Shown here: positions 39,132 to 47,674 of the stretch, one piece after another
How the letters are laid out: each line of letters starts with the position of its first letter
Position numbering within the stretch: the stretch's first letter is position 1
Translations under genes and position numbers: made by a program
DNA from: Amylibacter sp.
GTDB taxonomy: Bacteria; Pseudomonadota; Alphaproteobacteria; Rhodobacterales; Rhodobacteraceae
NCBI GenBank assembly: GCA_021775355.1
Contig: JAJFHZ010000029.1
Location: forward strand, 99,814 to 163,813
Length of the DNA: 64,000 bases
Direction of reading: 5' to 3'
The notes under the pieces: model-generated
What the model was told of the DNA's origin: nothing
The model's database searches: none
Seen by the model: the letters and a program-made list of their open reading frames with translations, nothing else

Positions 39132-40930
39132 GACAAATCTCCATCAATTTTACGCGCATAACCGCGCGGTGTATACATACGCGGACCTTCACCCAGTGCT
39201 GCCAGTTTTGAATTGCTGGACCCAACCAGAACCACGGTCATCATATCTACATCATCCACTTCCAGATCGACAAGCTTAACATAGCGGATGCTTTCGTCAT
39301 GCCGTCCCAAGGAACGTGCCAGCATCACGGGTGTGTCTGCGGGGCGATGTTCCAGCAGAATATCACGTGCCTCGGCCAGCAAGGTTCTACGCCGTTTGGA
39401 CACGGGGTTGTAAAACGCGATCACGAAATCACCAACGGCTGCCGCTTTCAAACGCTTGATAATATCTTCACGGTGGGTCAGCAAATCCGACAGGGATATA
39501 GCGCAGAAATCATGCCCCAAAGGGGCCCCAGCTCGTGCTGCCGCACCTTGCAGCGCACTAACACCGGGGGTGCATTTTACCTCGACACGGTGGGCTGCAT
39601 CACTGACGCCCATATCTTCCGCGCTGCGGTCCATCAGTTCAAACACCAATGCCCCCATCGCATAGATACCCGCATCCCCTGAACAAATCAGCGCCACGTT
39701 TTTACCTTTTGCCGCTAGTTCAAGCGCATAACGGCAGCGATCTTCCTCTGCGCCCAGATGGAAATCCGAACGCTCCTTGCCAATCGCCAACGGCCCCAGC
39801 AGATCGATATACAGACCATAACCCACCAGTTCTTGCGCCTCGGCCACCAATTGACTTGCTTCCGGTGTACGCCAAGATGCCTGACCCGGCCCTATACCGA
39901 CAATCGACAGCTTGCCGCGCGAACGTCCTTTGAGTTCAACGACAGGCACGCCAGAAATCGCCAAGGCACAGGTCGCGTTTTTGGTTTTTTGTTTTTCAAT
40001 TCGCAAGCTTGCATCCGCATGGCCCAAGGCCAAAGCAGCGGCTTCCGATACCCCGTGGCAACCAACCTCTTTGAAAACCACATCGGATGGGTTTGCAAGC
40101 CTATCTGCATAAACCTCTAGCTCTTCAGCCGTAAACACCCGAAATGGAACACCCAAACGCGTTGCCAACAGGTTCATCGCCTGTTCATCCGCTTTCAGAT
40201 CAAGCGAACCGATTGCAGCAATGCAGCCTGCCGCAATGTCACTTTCGGCCAACGTCGCCTGAACAAGTTCCCACAATTCCTGTGGATCGCAATTGCGTGC
40301 ACAACCCACGCCCAAAGTATATTTCTGGGGATGGTAGATCAGCGTTGTATCATCCCCATCCACTGGTTCCTCAGTTGCGAGCAGAGTGACCGAGCCCTTT
40401 GGATCAGCGTCAAACCCCCAGATATTCTTACACTCAATTTTTGCGGCCCCGTCTGAAAGCAACCCCGCCATGACACTCTTGGCATTTTCAGGGTTCGCCA
40501 AACGCCACCCCAATGGCGGCTCATCAAGTGCTACACCCAATGCCACATCCCCCGCCGTTGTCACAGCCGCATGGCCTGACAACATATCAGCCAGTTCTTT
40601 GGCAATGCGGTTGGCACCGCGATGCCCGCCCAACAAAGGCACAACGGTAGATCCGTCATCAGCCACACTGACCACAGGCGGTTCTGTGATTTTATCGTTT
40701 AACAATGGGGCCACGGCACGGATCAAGATACCTGCGGCACAAACCCCGATCACAGGCACTTTTGCGGCAAACAGATCGCGCACATGATCCAGTGCATTGT
40801 CAAAAAACGCATCCGCCCGGTCAACACGTCCTTTTCGGCCATGCACGGCATAACCAAAAGCATTGGCGATTTTATCAGCGGTTTTAGCGCCTGAACGCGA
40901 TAGGCAAATTACAACAGGGTTTATAGCCAA
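39128..40930 (-). CDS. CbiG-CobJ(CbiH) fusion: lactone hydrolase plus C17-methyltransferase
   Basis: A 600-residue fusion. Residues 1-345 are a full-length CbiG: N-terminal domain with GVCAAGILIRAVAPLL, GGHRGAN (about 99-105), and a CobE-like domain with VGCARNCDPQELWEL near 212. Residues 350-600 form a tetrapyrrole methylase (SIVGIGPGQASWRTPEA; PGVSALQGAAARAGAP), the ring-contracting CobJ/CbiH. CbiG acts in the cobalt-early pathway, whereas the oxygen-dependent route keeps only a short CobE. Overlaps cobI and cobM. Confidence 0.9.
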   Translation of the reverse strand: MAINPVVICLSRSGAKTADKIANAFGYAVHGRKGRVDRADAFFDNALDHVRDLFAAKVPVIGVCAAGILIRAVAPLLNDKITEPPVVSVADDGSTVVPLLGGHRGANRIAKELADMLSGHAAVTTAGDVALGVALDEPPLGWRLANPENAKSVMAGLLSDGAAKIECKNIWGFDADPKGSVTLLATEEPVDGDDTTLIYHPQKYTLGVGCARNCDPQELWELVQATLAESDIAAGCIAAIGSLDLKADEQAMNLLATRLGVPFRVFTAEELEVYADRLANPSDVVFKEVGCHGVSEAAALALGHADASLRIEKQKTKNATCALAISGVPVVELKGRSRGKLSIVGIGPGQASWRTPEASQLVAEAQELVGYGLYIDLLGPLAIGKERSDFHLGAEEDRCRYALELAAKGKNVALICSGDAGIYAMGALVFELMDRSAEDMGVSDAAHRVEVKCTPGVSALQGAAARAGAPLGHDFCAISLSDLLTHREDIIKRLKAAAVGDFVIAFYNPVSKRRRTLLAEARDILLEHRPADTPVMLARSLGRHDESIRYVKLVDLEVDDVDMMTVVLVGSSNSKLAALGEGPRMYTPRGYARKIDGDLS

Positions 40931-41622
40931 GGGTCATTTCCTTTTGAAACGAGGATCATTGAAAAATACGGGGCAATGTCGGGGGCATCGGCTAATGGCA
41001 TTGCTTTTTGGTTGGGTAGGGTTGCACGTTCAACATAATGGGCGAAATCCATCAGATTTTGCGTGGCCAAAATCTCTTTCACCTTGCACAAATGACGCCC
41101 GACTTTCATCACGGCTATCGCTTCCGCATTTGCGATTTTCACGGACAAATCATCGGCAGGCAGCGTTGCAGGTACAATCGTCAACACTTCGCTACGGGCA
41201 ACAAGAGGGCGTTCAACGACAGACGCACAGGCGGAAACAGAATTCACGCCCGGTACAATTTCCACATCAAACTCTTCCGACAGACGCGAAAACAGATACA
41301 TGAAGGAACCGTAGAAAAACGGATCACCTTCGCATAAAACAACAACATCTGCACCTGCCTTCAAGGCTTCACGAATTTCATCGGCACCTTTATCATAGGC
41401 GTCCTGTGCAGGCTTGCGGGCCACGGACATCGGAATTTCGATCGCAATCTCGCGCACCCCTTCGCGCAAATGATCCTGCGCAATGGCGCGAGCAAAACTC
41501 GCACCCGTTTCCAACATCGGATAGGCCACACAAGACGCCGCCCCGATCAACCGCGCGGCTTTCAAGGTCATTAGTTCCGGATCACCCGGACCCAGACCAA
41601 TTCCGTAAAGTTTTCCGTTCAT
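40921..41622 (-). CDS. cobI: Precorrin-2 C20-methyltransferase (CobI/CbiL)
   Basis: 233 residues from the ATG at 41622 (MNGKLYGIGLGPGDPELMTL), which overlaps the cobL stop by 4 nt; an upstream frame inside cobL is not credible. Tetrapyrrole methylase motifs GLGPGDPELMT, CEGDPFFYGSFMYLF and PGVNSVSACAS. Adds the C20 methyl group. Confidence 0.94.
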   Translation of the reverse strand: MNGKLYGIGLGPGDPELMTLKAARLIGAASCVAYPMLETGASFARAIAQDHLREGVREIAIEIPMSVARKPAQDAYDKGADEIREALKAGADVVVLCEGDPFFYGSFMYLFSRLSEEFDVEIVPGVNSVSACASVVERPLVARSEVLTIVPATLPADDLSVKIANAEAIAVMKVGRHLCKVKEILATQNLMDFAHYVERATLPNQKAMPLADAPDIAPYFSMILVSKGNDPWL

Positions 41623-42818
41623 TTTTTCACCAGACAATATTGTGTCACGGGCATCGCAGGTTTCCACCCCATCTTGCCCCCTACAGGGGTTGCGTGGGCG
41701 AATTGCAGTTTGGTCAAATTACCCCCAAGTGCCGCATATTTTTTCAATAGCACCTGTTCAGAACCAAGCGTCACCACATTACAAACCAAACGGCCCATCG
41801 GTTTCAGCGCGGCATAGCAAAGATCAAAGACCTCTTCATTTAACCCACCACCGATAAAAATCGCATCAGGTTCTTCCAACCCACCTAGGGCATCGGGCGC
41901 CGACCCCGCGATAAGTGACAGGTCAAACCCACCTAGGTTTCGCGCGTTCTCTTGTGCCATAGCACGTCGGTCTTCACGCGCCTCAATCCCGATAGCGCGT
42001 GCATTCCGTGCCGCGCGCATCCATTCCACCGCAACCGAACCACAACCACAACCCACATCCCACAACAGCGCATTGGGCGCAGGCATTAGCTTTGCCAAAG
42101 TCACAGCACGCACATCTTGTTTGGTCATGGTGCCATCATGCAAAAAAGCATCATCCGGCAAGCCGTAACCACTGGGCAAGACCTGCGTATTTGGCAGTGC
42201 AATACATTCAATCGCCACCGTATTCAGATCAGGCACTTCATGCGGCCAATCTTGTGCGACACCGTCAAACCGCGCTTCATCCGCACCGCCCATATTGGCA
42301 ATAGCAACCAGTTTACTTGGGCCAAAACCCAATTCCGTTATCATTGCCGCAAGTTCTGCAACCGCTTTGCCGTTACCGGTCAATAGCAACAACTTCTGAC
42401 CGATTCGCACCTGTGGTTTTATCCGCTCTATCGGTCGTCCGTGAACGCTAAGGCATGTCACATCTTGCAAGGCCCAACCCAAACTTGACGCGGCCAGTTG
42501 AAATGCCGAAACATGCGGATAAAATACAAGCTCATCCATATCAAAAGATGCCGCGATTCTGTTGCCAACCGAAAACCACAGGGGATCACCCGTAGCCAAA
42601 ACAACTACTTTTTTCCCACGTAACGCCTGTAATTCAGACACCAAAGCATCAAAGGGCGACGGCCAGTTGATCCGTTTCGCTGAACTCTCACCAATCAAAG
42701 CATGGTGGCGTTTGCCGCCAATAATATAATCCGCAGACGCAATACATGATCGCGCTGTAGCTGTCAGGCCATCTAGGCCATCTTCACCAATTCCGATAAT
42801 ATGCAACCATGCTGTCAT
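41619..42818 (-). CDS. cobL: Precorrin-6Y C5,15-methyltransferase/decarboxylase (CobL, CbiET)
   Basis: A 399-residue bifunctional protein. N-terminal CbiE methylase (about 1-200, IIGIGEDGLDGLTATA; ATGDPLWFSVG) and C-terminal CbiT methyltransferase with the SAM fold LLWDVGCGCGSVAVEW near 246 and IFIGGGL near 317. Methylates C5 and C15 and decarboxylates the C12 side chain. Overlaps cobH and cobI by 4 nt each. Confidence 0.95.
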   Translation of the reverse strand: MTAWLHIIGIGEDGLDGLTATARSCIASADYIIGGKRHHALIGESSAKRINWPSPFDALVSELQALRGKKVVVLATGDPLWFSVGNRIAASFDMDELVFYPHVSAFQLAASSLGWALQDVTCLSVHGRPIERIKPQVRIGQKLLLLTGNGKAVAELAAMITELGFGPSKLVAIANMGGADEARFDGVAQDWPHEVPDLNTVAIECIALPNTQVLPSGYGLPDDAFLHDGTMTKQDVRAVTLAKLMPAPNALLWDVGCGCGSVAVEWMRAARNARAIGIEAREDRRAMAQENARNLGGFDLSLIAGSAPDALGGLEEPDAIFIGGGLNEEVFDLCYAALKPMGRLVCNVVTLGSEQVLLKKYAALGGNLTKLQFAHATPVGGKMGWKPAMPVTQYCLVKK

Positions 42819-43480
42819 TGTCTGATCTCGATCAATCCTGCGGCCAGCGCATTCACTGCCGCCGACGCCATTGCCGATCCGCCTTTGCGACCACGCAAGG
42901 TGATAAAATCACAATCCCGTGGTTTTTTCGCTAACTCCGCCTTACTTTCGGCTGCACCGACAAAACCAACGGGAAAACCTAAGATACATGCGGGTTTCGG
43001 ATAGCCCGCATCCAGCAACTCCAACAAATGAAACAGTGCTGTCGGTGCATTGCCTATTGCTACAACCGCCCCATCCAAATGATTTTTCCACAACTCAACG
43101 GCCGCGGCCGAGCGCGTGTTGCCGATCCCTTTGGCAAGATCGGGCACACCCGCATCATTCAAGGTCACGATCACTTGGTTTTCATTGGGCAGGTAACGAC
43201 GGATGATCCCCGCCCCCACCATTTCACAATCACACAATATCGGTTTGCCCGTCAGTAACGCTTCACGCCCCGCTTGCCCTACATCCGCAGAAAAGCTTAA
43301 CCGATCCGCAATTTCGATCATACCGCAAGCATGGATCAACCGTGTGACAACCGCATGCAAATCCTGCGGAAATCGATCCAATCGCGCCTCACTTGCCACC
43401 GTTGCAAAGCTTTGCTTGTAGATTGCATTGGGCGAACGTTCATAAACCAAAGGCCGCGTATGTGGTGGTGTTTTTGTCAC
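42815..43480 (-). CDS. cobH: Precorrin-8X methylmutase (CobH/CbiC)
   Basis: A 221-residue enzyme moving the methyl group from C11 to C12. Family marks are RLIHACGMIEIADRL (with the catalytic His, about residue 49) and ILGFPVGFVGAAESK (about 162-176). Coupled by 4-nt overlaps to cbiX upstream and cobL downstream. Confidence 0.95.
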   Translation of the reverse strand: MTKTPPHTRPLVYERSPNAIYKQSFATVASEARLDRFPQDLHAVVTRLIHACGMIEIADRLSFSADVGQAGREALLTGKPILCDCEMVGAGIIRRYLPNENQVIVTLNDAGVPDLAKGIGNTRSAAAVELWKNHLDGAVVAIGNAPTALFHLLELLDAGYPKPACILGFPVGFVGAAESKAELAKKPRDCDFITLRGRKGGSAMASAAVNALAAGLIEIRQ

Positions 43481-44565
43481 TTTTTACGGGTACTTTCAGG
43501 CCCGTGCGGATGTTTTGCATGGGGGTATATGGCATGAACGTGATCGTGGTCATGGCTGTGTGAATGTCCATGATCATGATGGTGATCGTGTTGGTCTAAA
43601 TACAAACGACATTCGCCTGTGCAAAACGTATCGCACAATTCACAATCCGCCACGTTCGAGCCGGGCGCTTCTGCACCTTGTCCTTCAACATGGTGATGGT
43701 GGCTTTCCTGCGGCAGGCCAACCTCATCTTCAAATCCCAGAATTTGCGTACGATACTTACAAACCGCACAGTTGTCGGGCGGGGTTTCACCAACCTGTTC
43801 AGTAATACGTTCAGCAAATGTTTCGATAACTTTGTCGTGGTCATTCAGATAACCCGCTTTGACAAATTCCATATCACTGTATTTTTCCGCACATTTATCT
43901 GTAAAACCGTAAATACGGTCGATCAAGATGCCCGAGAACAAGAAATACGGAAACACGACAACGCGCTTGTAACCCAGCTTGGCAACATGATCCAAACACG
44001 GCTCAACCAGCGGAAACGTCACACCTGAATAGCCCACTTCACACCAGCCAAACCCAAAGCCTTCCCATAACATACGGGCGATTTTGGATACGTTGGAATT
44101 GGCATCTGGGTCAGAGGCCCCGCGCCCAATCACCACCAGCGCGGTTTCTTCTTTTGTCACTTCGCCGTGTTTCGTGTTGGCCAGATCAATCGCTTCTTGA
44201 ATACGCGCCCCGGCAGCGACGATCATTTTCGGATCAACGCCCAACTCGCGGCCATATAAAACCTCTATATCGTTTTCAACGGCATATTTGTTCAGCACTG
44301 TCGGGATGTCATTCTTGGAATGCATCGCAGCAAACAACATGCCCGGAACCGCCAAAATTTTCGTACATCCCTGATCGCGCAGGCTATCAAGCCCCACACG
44401 GATAACCGGATTGGCAAACTCCAGATAGCCGTATTCCACTGGCCATTCAGGTGGCAGATAGGCAGGCAACCTTTTTGCCAGAACAGAAAATTCTTGAACC
44501 GCATCTTCACTGCGTGAACCATGTCCACAGATCATAACTCCGATTTTTTCGTGTTTATGCGTCAT
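43477..44565 (-). CDS. cbiX: Sirohydrochlorin cobaltochelatase CbiX, long form with Cys and His-rich tail
   Basis: 362 residues from the ATG at 44565, preceded by GAGGAG; the start six codons upstream lacks this site. Two CbiX modules (CGHGSRSEDAVQEF near residue 13; a second half from about 130). A C-terminal tail carries cysteines (CAVCKYR; CELCDTFCTGEC) and a strongly His-rich end (HDHHHDHGHSHSHDHDH), resembling the long CbiX forms that hold an Fe-S cluster and metal-binding His. Inserts cobalt into sirohydrochlorin early in the pathway. First gene of the cob operon. Confidence 0.93.
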   Translation of the reverse strand: MTHKHEKIGVMICGHGSRSEDAVQEFSVLAKRLPAYLPPEWPVEYGYLEFANPVIRVGLDSLRDQGCTKILAVPGMLFAAMHSKNDIPTVLNKYAVENDIEVLYGRELGVDPKMIVAAGARIQEAIDLANTKHGEVTKEETALVVIGRGASDPDANSNVSKIARMLWEGFGFGWCEVGYSGVTFPLVEPCLDHVAKLGYKRVVVFPYFLFSGILIDRIYGFTDKCAEKYSDMEFVKAGYLNDHDKVIETFAERITEQVGETPPDNCAVCKYRTQILGFEDEVGLPQESHHHHVEGQGAEAPGSNVADCELCDTFCTGECRLYLDQHDHHHDHGHSHSHDHDHVHAIYPHAKHPHGPESTRKK

Positions 44566-44594
44566 ATATCGCTCCTCATTCATTCAAACAGAAA

Positions 44595-44691
44595 GGGGGC
44601 GTATTTTCCCGACGATGTTTCGTTGCACCCCCTACTTGGGTCGATGCGCGAAAACGCTCCTTTCCGGCCCATTGGGCTTCGTCTGGGACCC
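44595..44691 (-). ncRNA. Candidate structured leader RNA of cbiX (unassigned)
   Basis: On the minus strand this stretch can fold into stem GGGUC/GACCC (plus 44687-44691 with 44638-44642) enclosing two hairpins (GCCC-AAU-GGGC at 44667-44677; GCG-UUUU-CGC at 44648-44657). A second stem, GGGGGUG/CGCCCCC (44626-44632 with 44595-44601), encloses ACGA/UCGU. The second stem is perfect only as minus-strand RNA, through a G-U pair; on the plus strand it has a C-A mismatch. It ends about 30 nt before the cbiX start. No canonical cobalamin riboswitch box is visible, so the class is unknown. Confidence 0.45.
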
Positions 44692-44848
44692 GTATATGCG
44701 GGGGGTAAAAAACTTGCAATCCGAATCCCGTCTTTTTGCACAACGCTAGCGACATTGGATTGTTGCAAAATTAAAAACTCTGTGATGCACCAAATGCAGA
44801 TGCATTCCTGCCACCAACCCGTTATCCATCCCTGAAAAGGAGACCCCA

Positions 44849-45820
44849 ATGGGACAGCTTATAGATGGGAAGTGGTCGACCGAATGGTACGACACCGAAA
44901 AATCAGCCGGCAAGTTCGTGCGTTCCGTTGCGGCTTTTCGCAACTGGATAACGCAAGATGGCAGTGCCGGCCCAAGTGGGGTTGGTGGCTATAAAGCTGA
45001 AAGCGGGCGTTATCATCTTTATGTTTCCGCGGCTTGCCCATGGGCGCATCGCACGCTTATTTTCCGCAAACTCAAGCAATTGGAAGATCATATCAGCGTT
45101 GATTTCGTTCATCCCGATATGCTGGATGATGGCTGGACGTTAGAAAAAGATGGCGCAGCACAGGGCGACAGCCTGTTTAACTCAGCGTTTGCACGCGATA
45201 TTTACCTGCGCGCCAAACCCGATATGACGGGACGTGTTACGGTTCCTATTCTGTGGGACAAAAAAACCAATACGATCATTTCCAACGAGTCGTCTGAAAT
45301 TATTCGAATGTTCAATACGGCTTTTAATGATCTGACCGGTAATGCCGACGATTACTATCCTCAGGCACTACAAAGCCGCATCGACACATTGAATGAACGC
45401 ATTTATTCTGATGTGAACAACGGCGTTTATAAAAGTGGTTTCGCAACATCACAGGCAGCTTATGACGCGGCAGTAACCGTTCTGTTTAAAACTCTGGACT
45501 GGCTGGAACAGCACTTAAGCCAAAACCGCTATTTAGTGGGCGACCAAGTAACTGAGGCCGACTGGCGCCTGTTCACAACCCTTGTTCGTTTCGACCTTGT
45601 TTACGTTTTGCATTTCAAATGCAATCGCAACCGTATTGTAGATTTTCCCAACCTTTGGGCTTACACACGTGAGCTTTTTCAATGGGATGGCGTTGCGCAA
45701 ACCGTGAACTTTGATCACATCATCCGTCATTATCATTTTAGCCACGACACTATAAATCCCACACGGATTATACCGATCAATCCGGTAATCAACTGGAATG
45801 AACCGCACGGACGCAATTAG
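44849..45820 (+). CDS. Glutathionyl-hydroquinone reductase (YqjG/ECM4-type omega GST)
   Basis: A 323-residue protein with the catalytic motif AACPWAHRT (about 60-68), which identifies xi-class glutathionyl-hydroquinone reductases. These use a Cys to remove glutathione from quinone conjugates. C-terminal helical domain with ADWRLFTTLVRFD near 233. A good ribosome site (AAGGAG) precedes the ATG. Its 3' end overlaps the end of the convergent receiver gene by 32 nt. Confidence 0.93.
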   Translation: MGQLIDGKWSTEWYDTEKSAGKFVRSVAAFRNWITQDGSAGPSGVGGYKAESGRYHLYVSAACPWAHRTLIFRKLKQLEDHISVDFVHPDMLDDGWTLEKDGAAQGDSLFNSAFARDIYLRAKPDMTGRVTVPILWDKKTNTIISNESSEIIRMFNTAFNDLTGNADDYYPQALQSRIDTLNERIYSDVNNGVYKSGFATSQAAYDAAVTVLFKTLDWLEQHLSQNRYLVGDQVTEADWRLFTTLVRFDLVYVLHFKCNRNRIVDFPNLWAYTRELFQWDGVAQTVNFDHIIRHYHFSHDTINPTRIIPINPVINWNEPHGRN

Positions 45821-46184
45821 TCGACCGCATGCATTGATCAACTACTGCGGCTAAATCATCTGGCTCAATAGGTTGATTCATAAAACCGCGCGCGTTCGAC
45901 CACAGATCAAAAATGGACCCATCGGAAAAGAAGCTATTTGCCGTAACAACAATGATCGAAATATCGGGGTTTTTATAGCCAGCAAAATCCGAAATCGCCA
46001 ATACGCTTGCATCAGGCAACATCAGATCAATCACCAAGACATCCCATCGATCAAATTGTAACATATCTATCGCATCTGGTTGATTCCCAGCCAATGCAAC
46101 ATCAAATCCTTGCCGTTCCAAAAAACCTTGCCATAACGTTCCAAGGTTTTCCTGAGCTTCTACAATCAGCACTTGCGTCCGCAT
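45789..46184 (-). CDS. Stand-alone response-regulator receiver, degenerate acid pocket
   Basis: A 131-residue CheY-like domain with no output domain. The phosphoacceptor Asp is present (VIDLMLPDAS, about residue 53) and the switch Thr in IIVVTAN, but the usual DD pair at the end of strand 1 reads EAQE and the conserved Lys before Pro is Gln (MNQPIEP). Phosphorylation may be altered or absent. Overlaps the convergent GST gene by 32 nt. A CtrA-type site lies upstream. Confidence 0.85.
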   Translation of the reverse strand: MRTQVLIVEAQENLGTLWQGFLERQGFDVALAGNQPDAIDMLQFDRWDVLVIDLMLPDASVLAISDFAGYKNPDISIIVVTANSFFSDGSIFDLWSNARGFMNQPIEPDDLAAVVDQCMRSTNCVRAVHSS

Positions 46185-46245
46185 ATTATTACCCCGCTGC
46201 TGTTTATTATTTTCTTACCTGTTCTTAACTTGTGATCAAAATAGA

Positions 46246-46260
46246 TTAACAAGTTGTTAA
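46246..46260. promoter_or_regulatory. Candidate CtrA binding site TTAA-N7-TTAA
   Basis: TTAACAAGTTGTTAA fits the CtrA consensus TTAA-N7-TTAA exactly and is itself palindromic. It lies about 62 nt upstream of the receiver gene start and 80 nt upstream of the divergent DUF1636 gene. An AACTTGT half-repeat sits 15 nt to its left. Short motifs in AT-rich DNA can arise by chance. Confidence 0.4.
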
Positions 46261-46340
46261 TTATACCCAAGAGGTCGTTTCTGATTGTACTTTATGGGCA
46301 TCTTCTGTTGTAACGATAAAAATCAAATAAGGAGCCGGAA

Positions 46341-46724
46341 ATGACAACGGTTATTACAGTTTGCGATACGTGCAGAACCGAAGGCACGGAAAAGCCAACG
46401 GACGATACAATTGAAAAAGACGGCGCAAAACTTGCGGCCTTGGTAGAAGCTGCCGCTGATGGAAACTCCAACGTATCCGTGCGCCGGCATTCATGCCTGA
46501 TGGGCTGTCAGGGTGGCTGCAATGTGGCCCTGCAAGCGAAAGGGAAGCTGACCTACGTCTTGGGGCGTTTTGAACCCAACAGTGATGCTGCAAGCGGTAT
46601 TGTAGAATATGCCACACTGCACGACAAAAGCGCATTGGGGCAAGTCCCGTTCAAACAATGGCCCGCGGCAATCAAGGGCCACTTTGTGACGCGCATCCCG
46701 ACCTTGGACGATACTGATAAATGA
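46341..46724 (+). CDS. DUF1636 metal-binding/ferredoxin-like protein
   Basis: A 127-residue protein of the DUF1636 family with cysteines at 8, 11, 52, 56 and 60 (VCDTC; HSCLMGCQGGC), a thioredoxin-like [2Fe-2S] or metal-binding layout. The family is often encoded with cobalamin genes and is thought to handle cobalt or electrons, unproven. Ribosome site GGAG. Its stop overlaps the cobC start by 4 nt. Confidence 0.87.
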   Translation: MTTVITVCDTCRTEGTEKPTDDTIEKDGAKLAALVEAAADGNSNVSVRRHSCLMGCQGGCNVALQAKGKLTYVLGRFEPNSDAASGIVEYATLHDKSALGQVPFKQWPAAIKGHFVTRIPTLDDTDK

Positions 46725-47674
46725 CCCTGATACAGGATCATGGCGGGGGGCTGGATGTTGCCATCAATCAATACGGTGGCACACGCAGCGACTGGCTTGA
46801 CCTGTCCACAGGCATCAACCCCAATCCCTATCCGATCCCTGATATTCCATTGCACTACTGGCATGTTTTACCCGATGAGGGCCCAAAGGCACGCCTGCTG
46901 GAAGCCGCGCGCAAATTCTGGAACGTTCCAAATGGCGCAAAAATTGTAGCCGCTTCAGGGGTTTCGGCAATCATTGCGCAATTACCCAATCTGGTTGACG
47001 AAACTCGCGTCAGTATTATCAACCCGACATACAACGAATTTGCCGCCTCTTTTGCTGGGCGGGATTGGTCATTGCAACAACACGCACCGGTTCAAGTACG
47101 CGTGCACCCCAATAATCCTGACGGGCGACTGTTTTCACGCGCAGAAATAGACAATCAGCATGATCGGCTGACGATCATTGACGAAAGTTTTTGTGACATC
47201 TACCCTGAAAGCTCTTTTATTGATTTGGCCGATAAGCCCGACCACATCATCCTAAAAGGCACTGGAAAATTTTGGGGGCTGGCAGGGCTACGTTTGGGGT
47301 TTGCAATCACGACCCCTGATTTGGCAGGAAAACTTATACAGTGCCTTGGCCCATGGAATATATCCGGGCCCGCCCAATTCATCGGGCAAAAAGCATTGTC
47401 GGACCAAACCTGGGTTGCCTGCACACGAACCGAACTTGCCACGATGGCAAAACAACTACGGGATATCCTGATCCAAAACGGCCTGACCGCATTGGGGGGC
47501 ACTGATCTGTTTCAACTGGCTGAAACAACATCGGCAATTACCCTACATGATCATCTTTGCCAAAATCATATCCTAACGCGCATCTTTCCATATTCAGAAA
47601 AATGGATCAGATTGGGATTGCCCGCCAACATAACTGAACTGTCGCGGCTAAACGATGCTTTAGGACGGTACTGA
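46721..47674 (+). CDS. cobC: L-threonine-O-3-phosphate decarboxylase
   Basis: A 317-residue class I aminotransferase-fold PLP enzyme that makes (R)-1-amino-2-propanol phosphate for the nucleotide loop of cobalamin (CobC in the aerobic naming, CobD in Salmonella). WLDLSTGINPNPYPIP near 23-38, IINPTYNEF near 104, and PLP Lys region ILKGTGKFWGLAGLRLGF near 175-192. Overlaps DUF1636 by 4 nt and cbiB by 1 nt. Confidence 0.93.
   Translation: MTLIQDHGGGLDVAINQYGGTRSDWLDLSTGINPNPYPIPDIPLHYWHVLPDEGPKARLLEAARKFWNVPNGAKIVAASGVSAIIAQLPNLVDETRVSIINPTYNEFAASFAGRDWSLQQHAPVQVRVHPNNPDGRLFSRAEIDNQHDRLTIIDESFCDIYPESSFIDLADKPDHIILKGTGKFWGLAGLRLGFAITTPDLAGKLIQCLGPWNISGPAQFIGQKALSDQTWVACTRTELATMAKQLRDILIQNGLTALGGTDLFQLAETTSAITLHDHLCQNHILTRIFPYSEKWIRLGLPANITELSRLNDALGRY

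Noticed and set aside
44584..44848. Canonical cobalamin riboswitch before cbiX
   Set aside because: The expected conserved blocks (GGUGAAAAUCC-like, CCCGCAACUGU, GCCAGGAGACC) are not found on either strand, so only an unassigned structured leader is reported.
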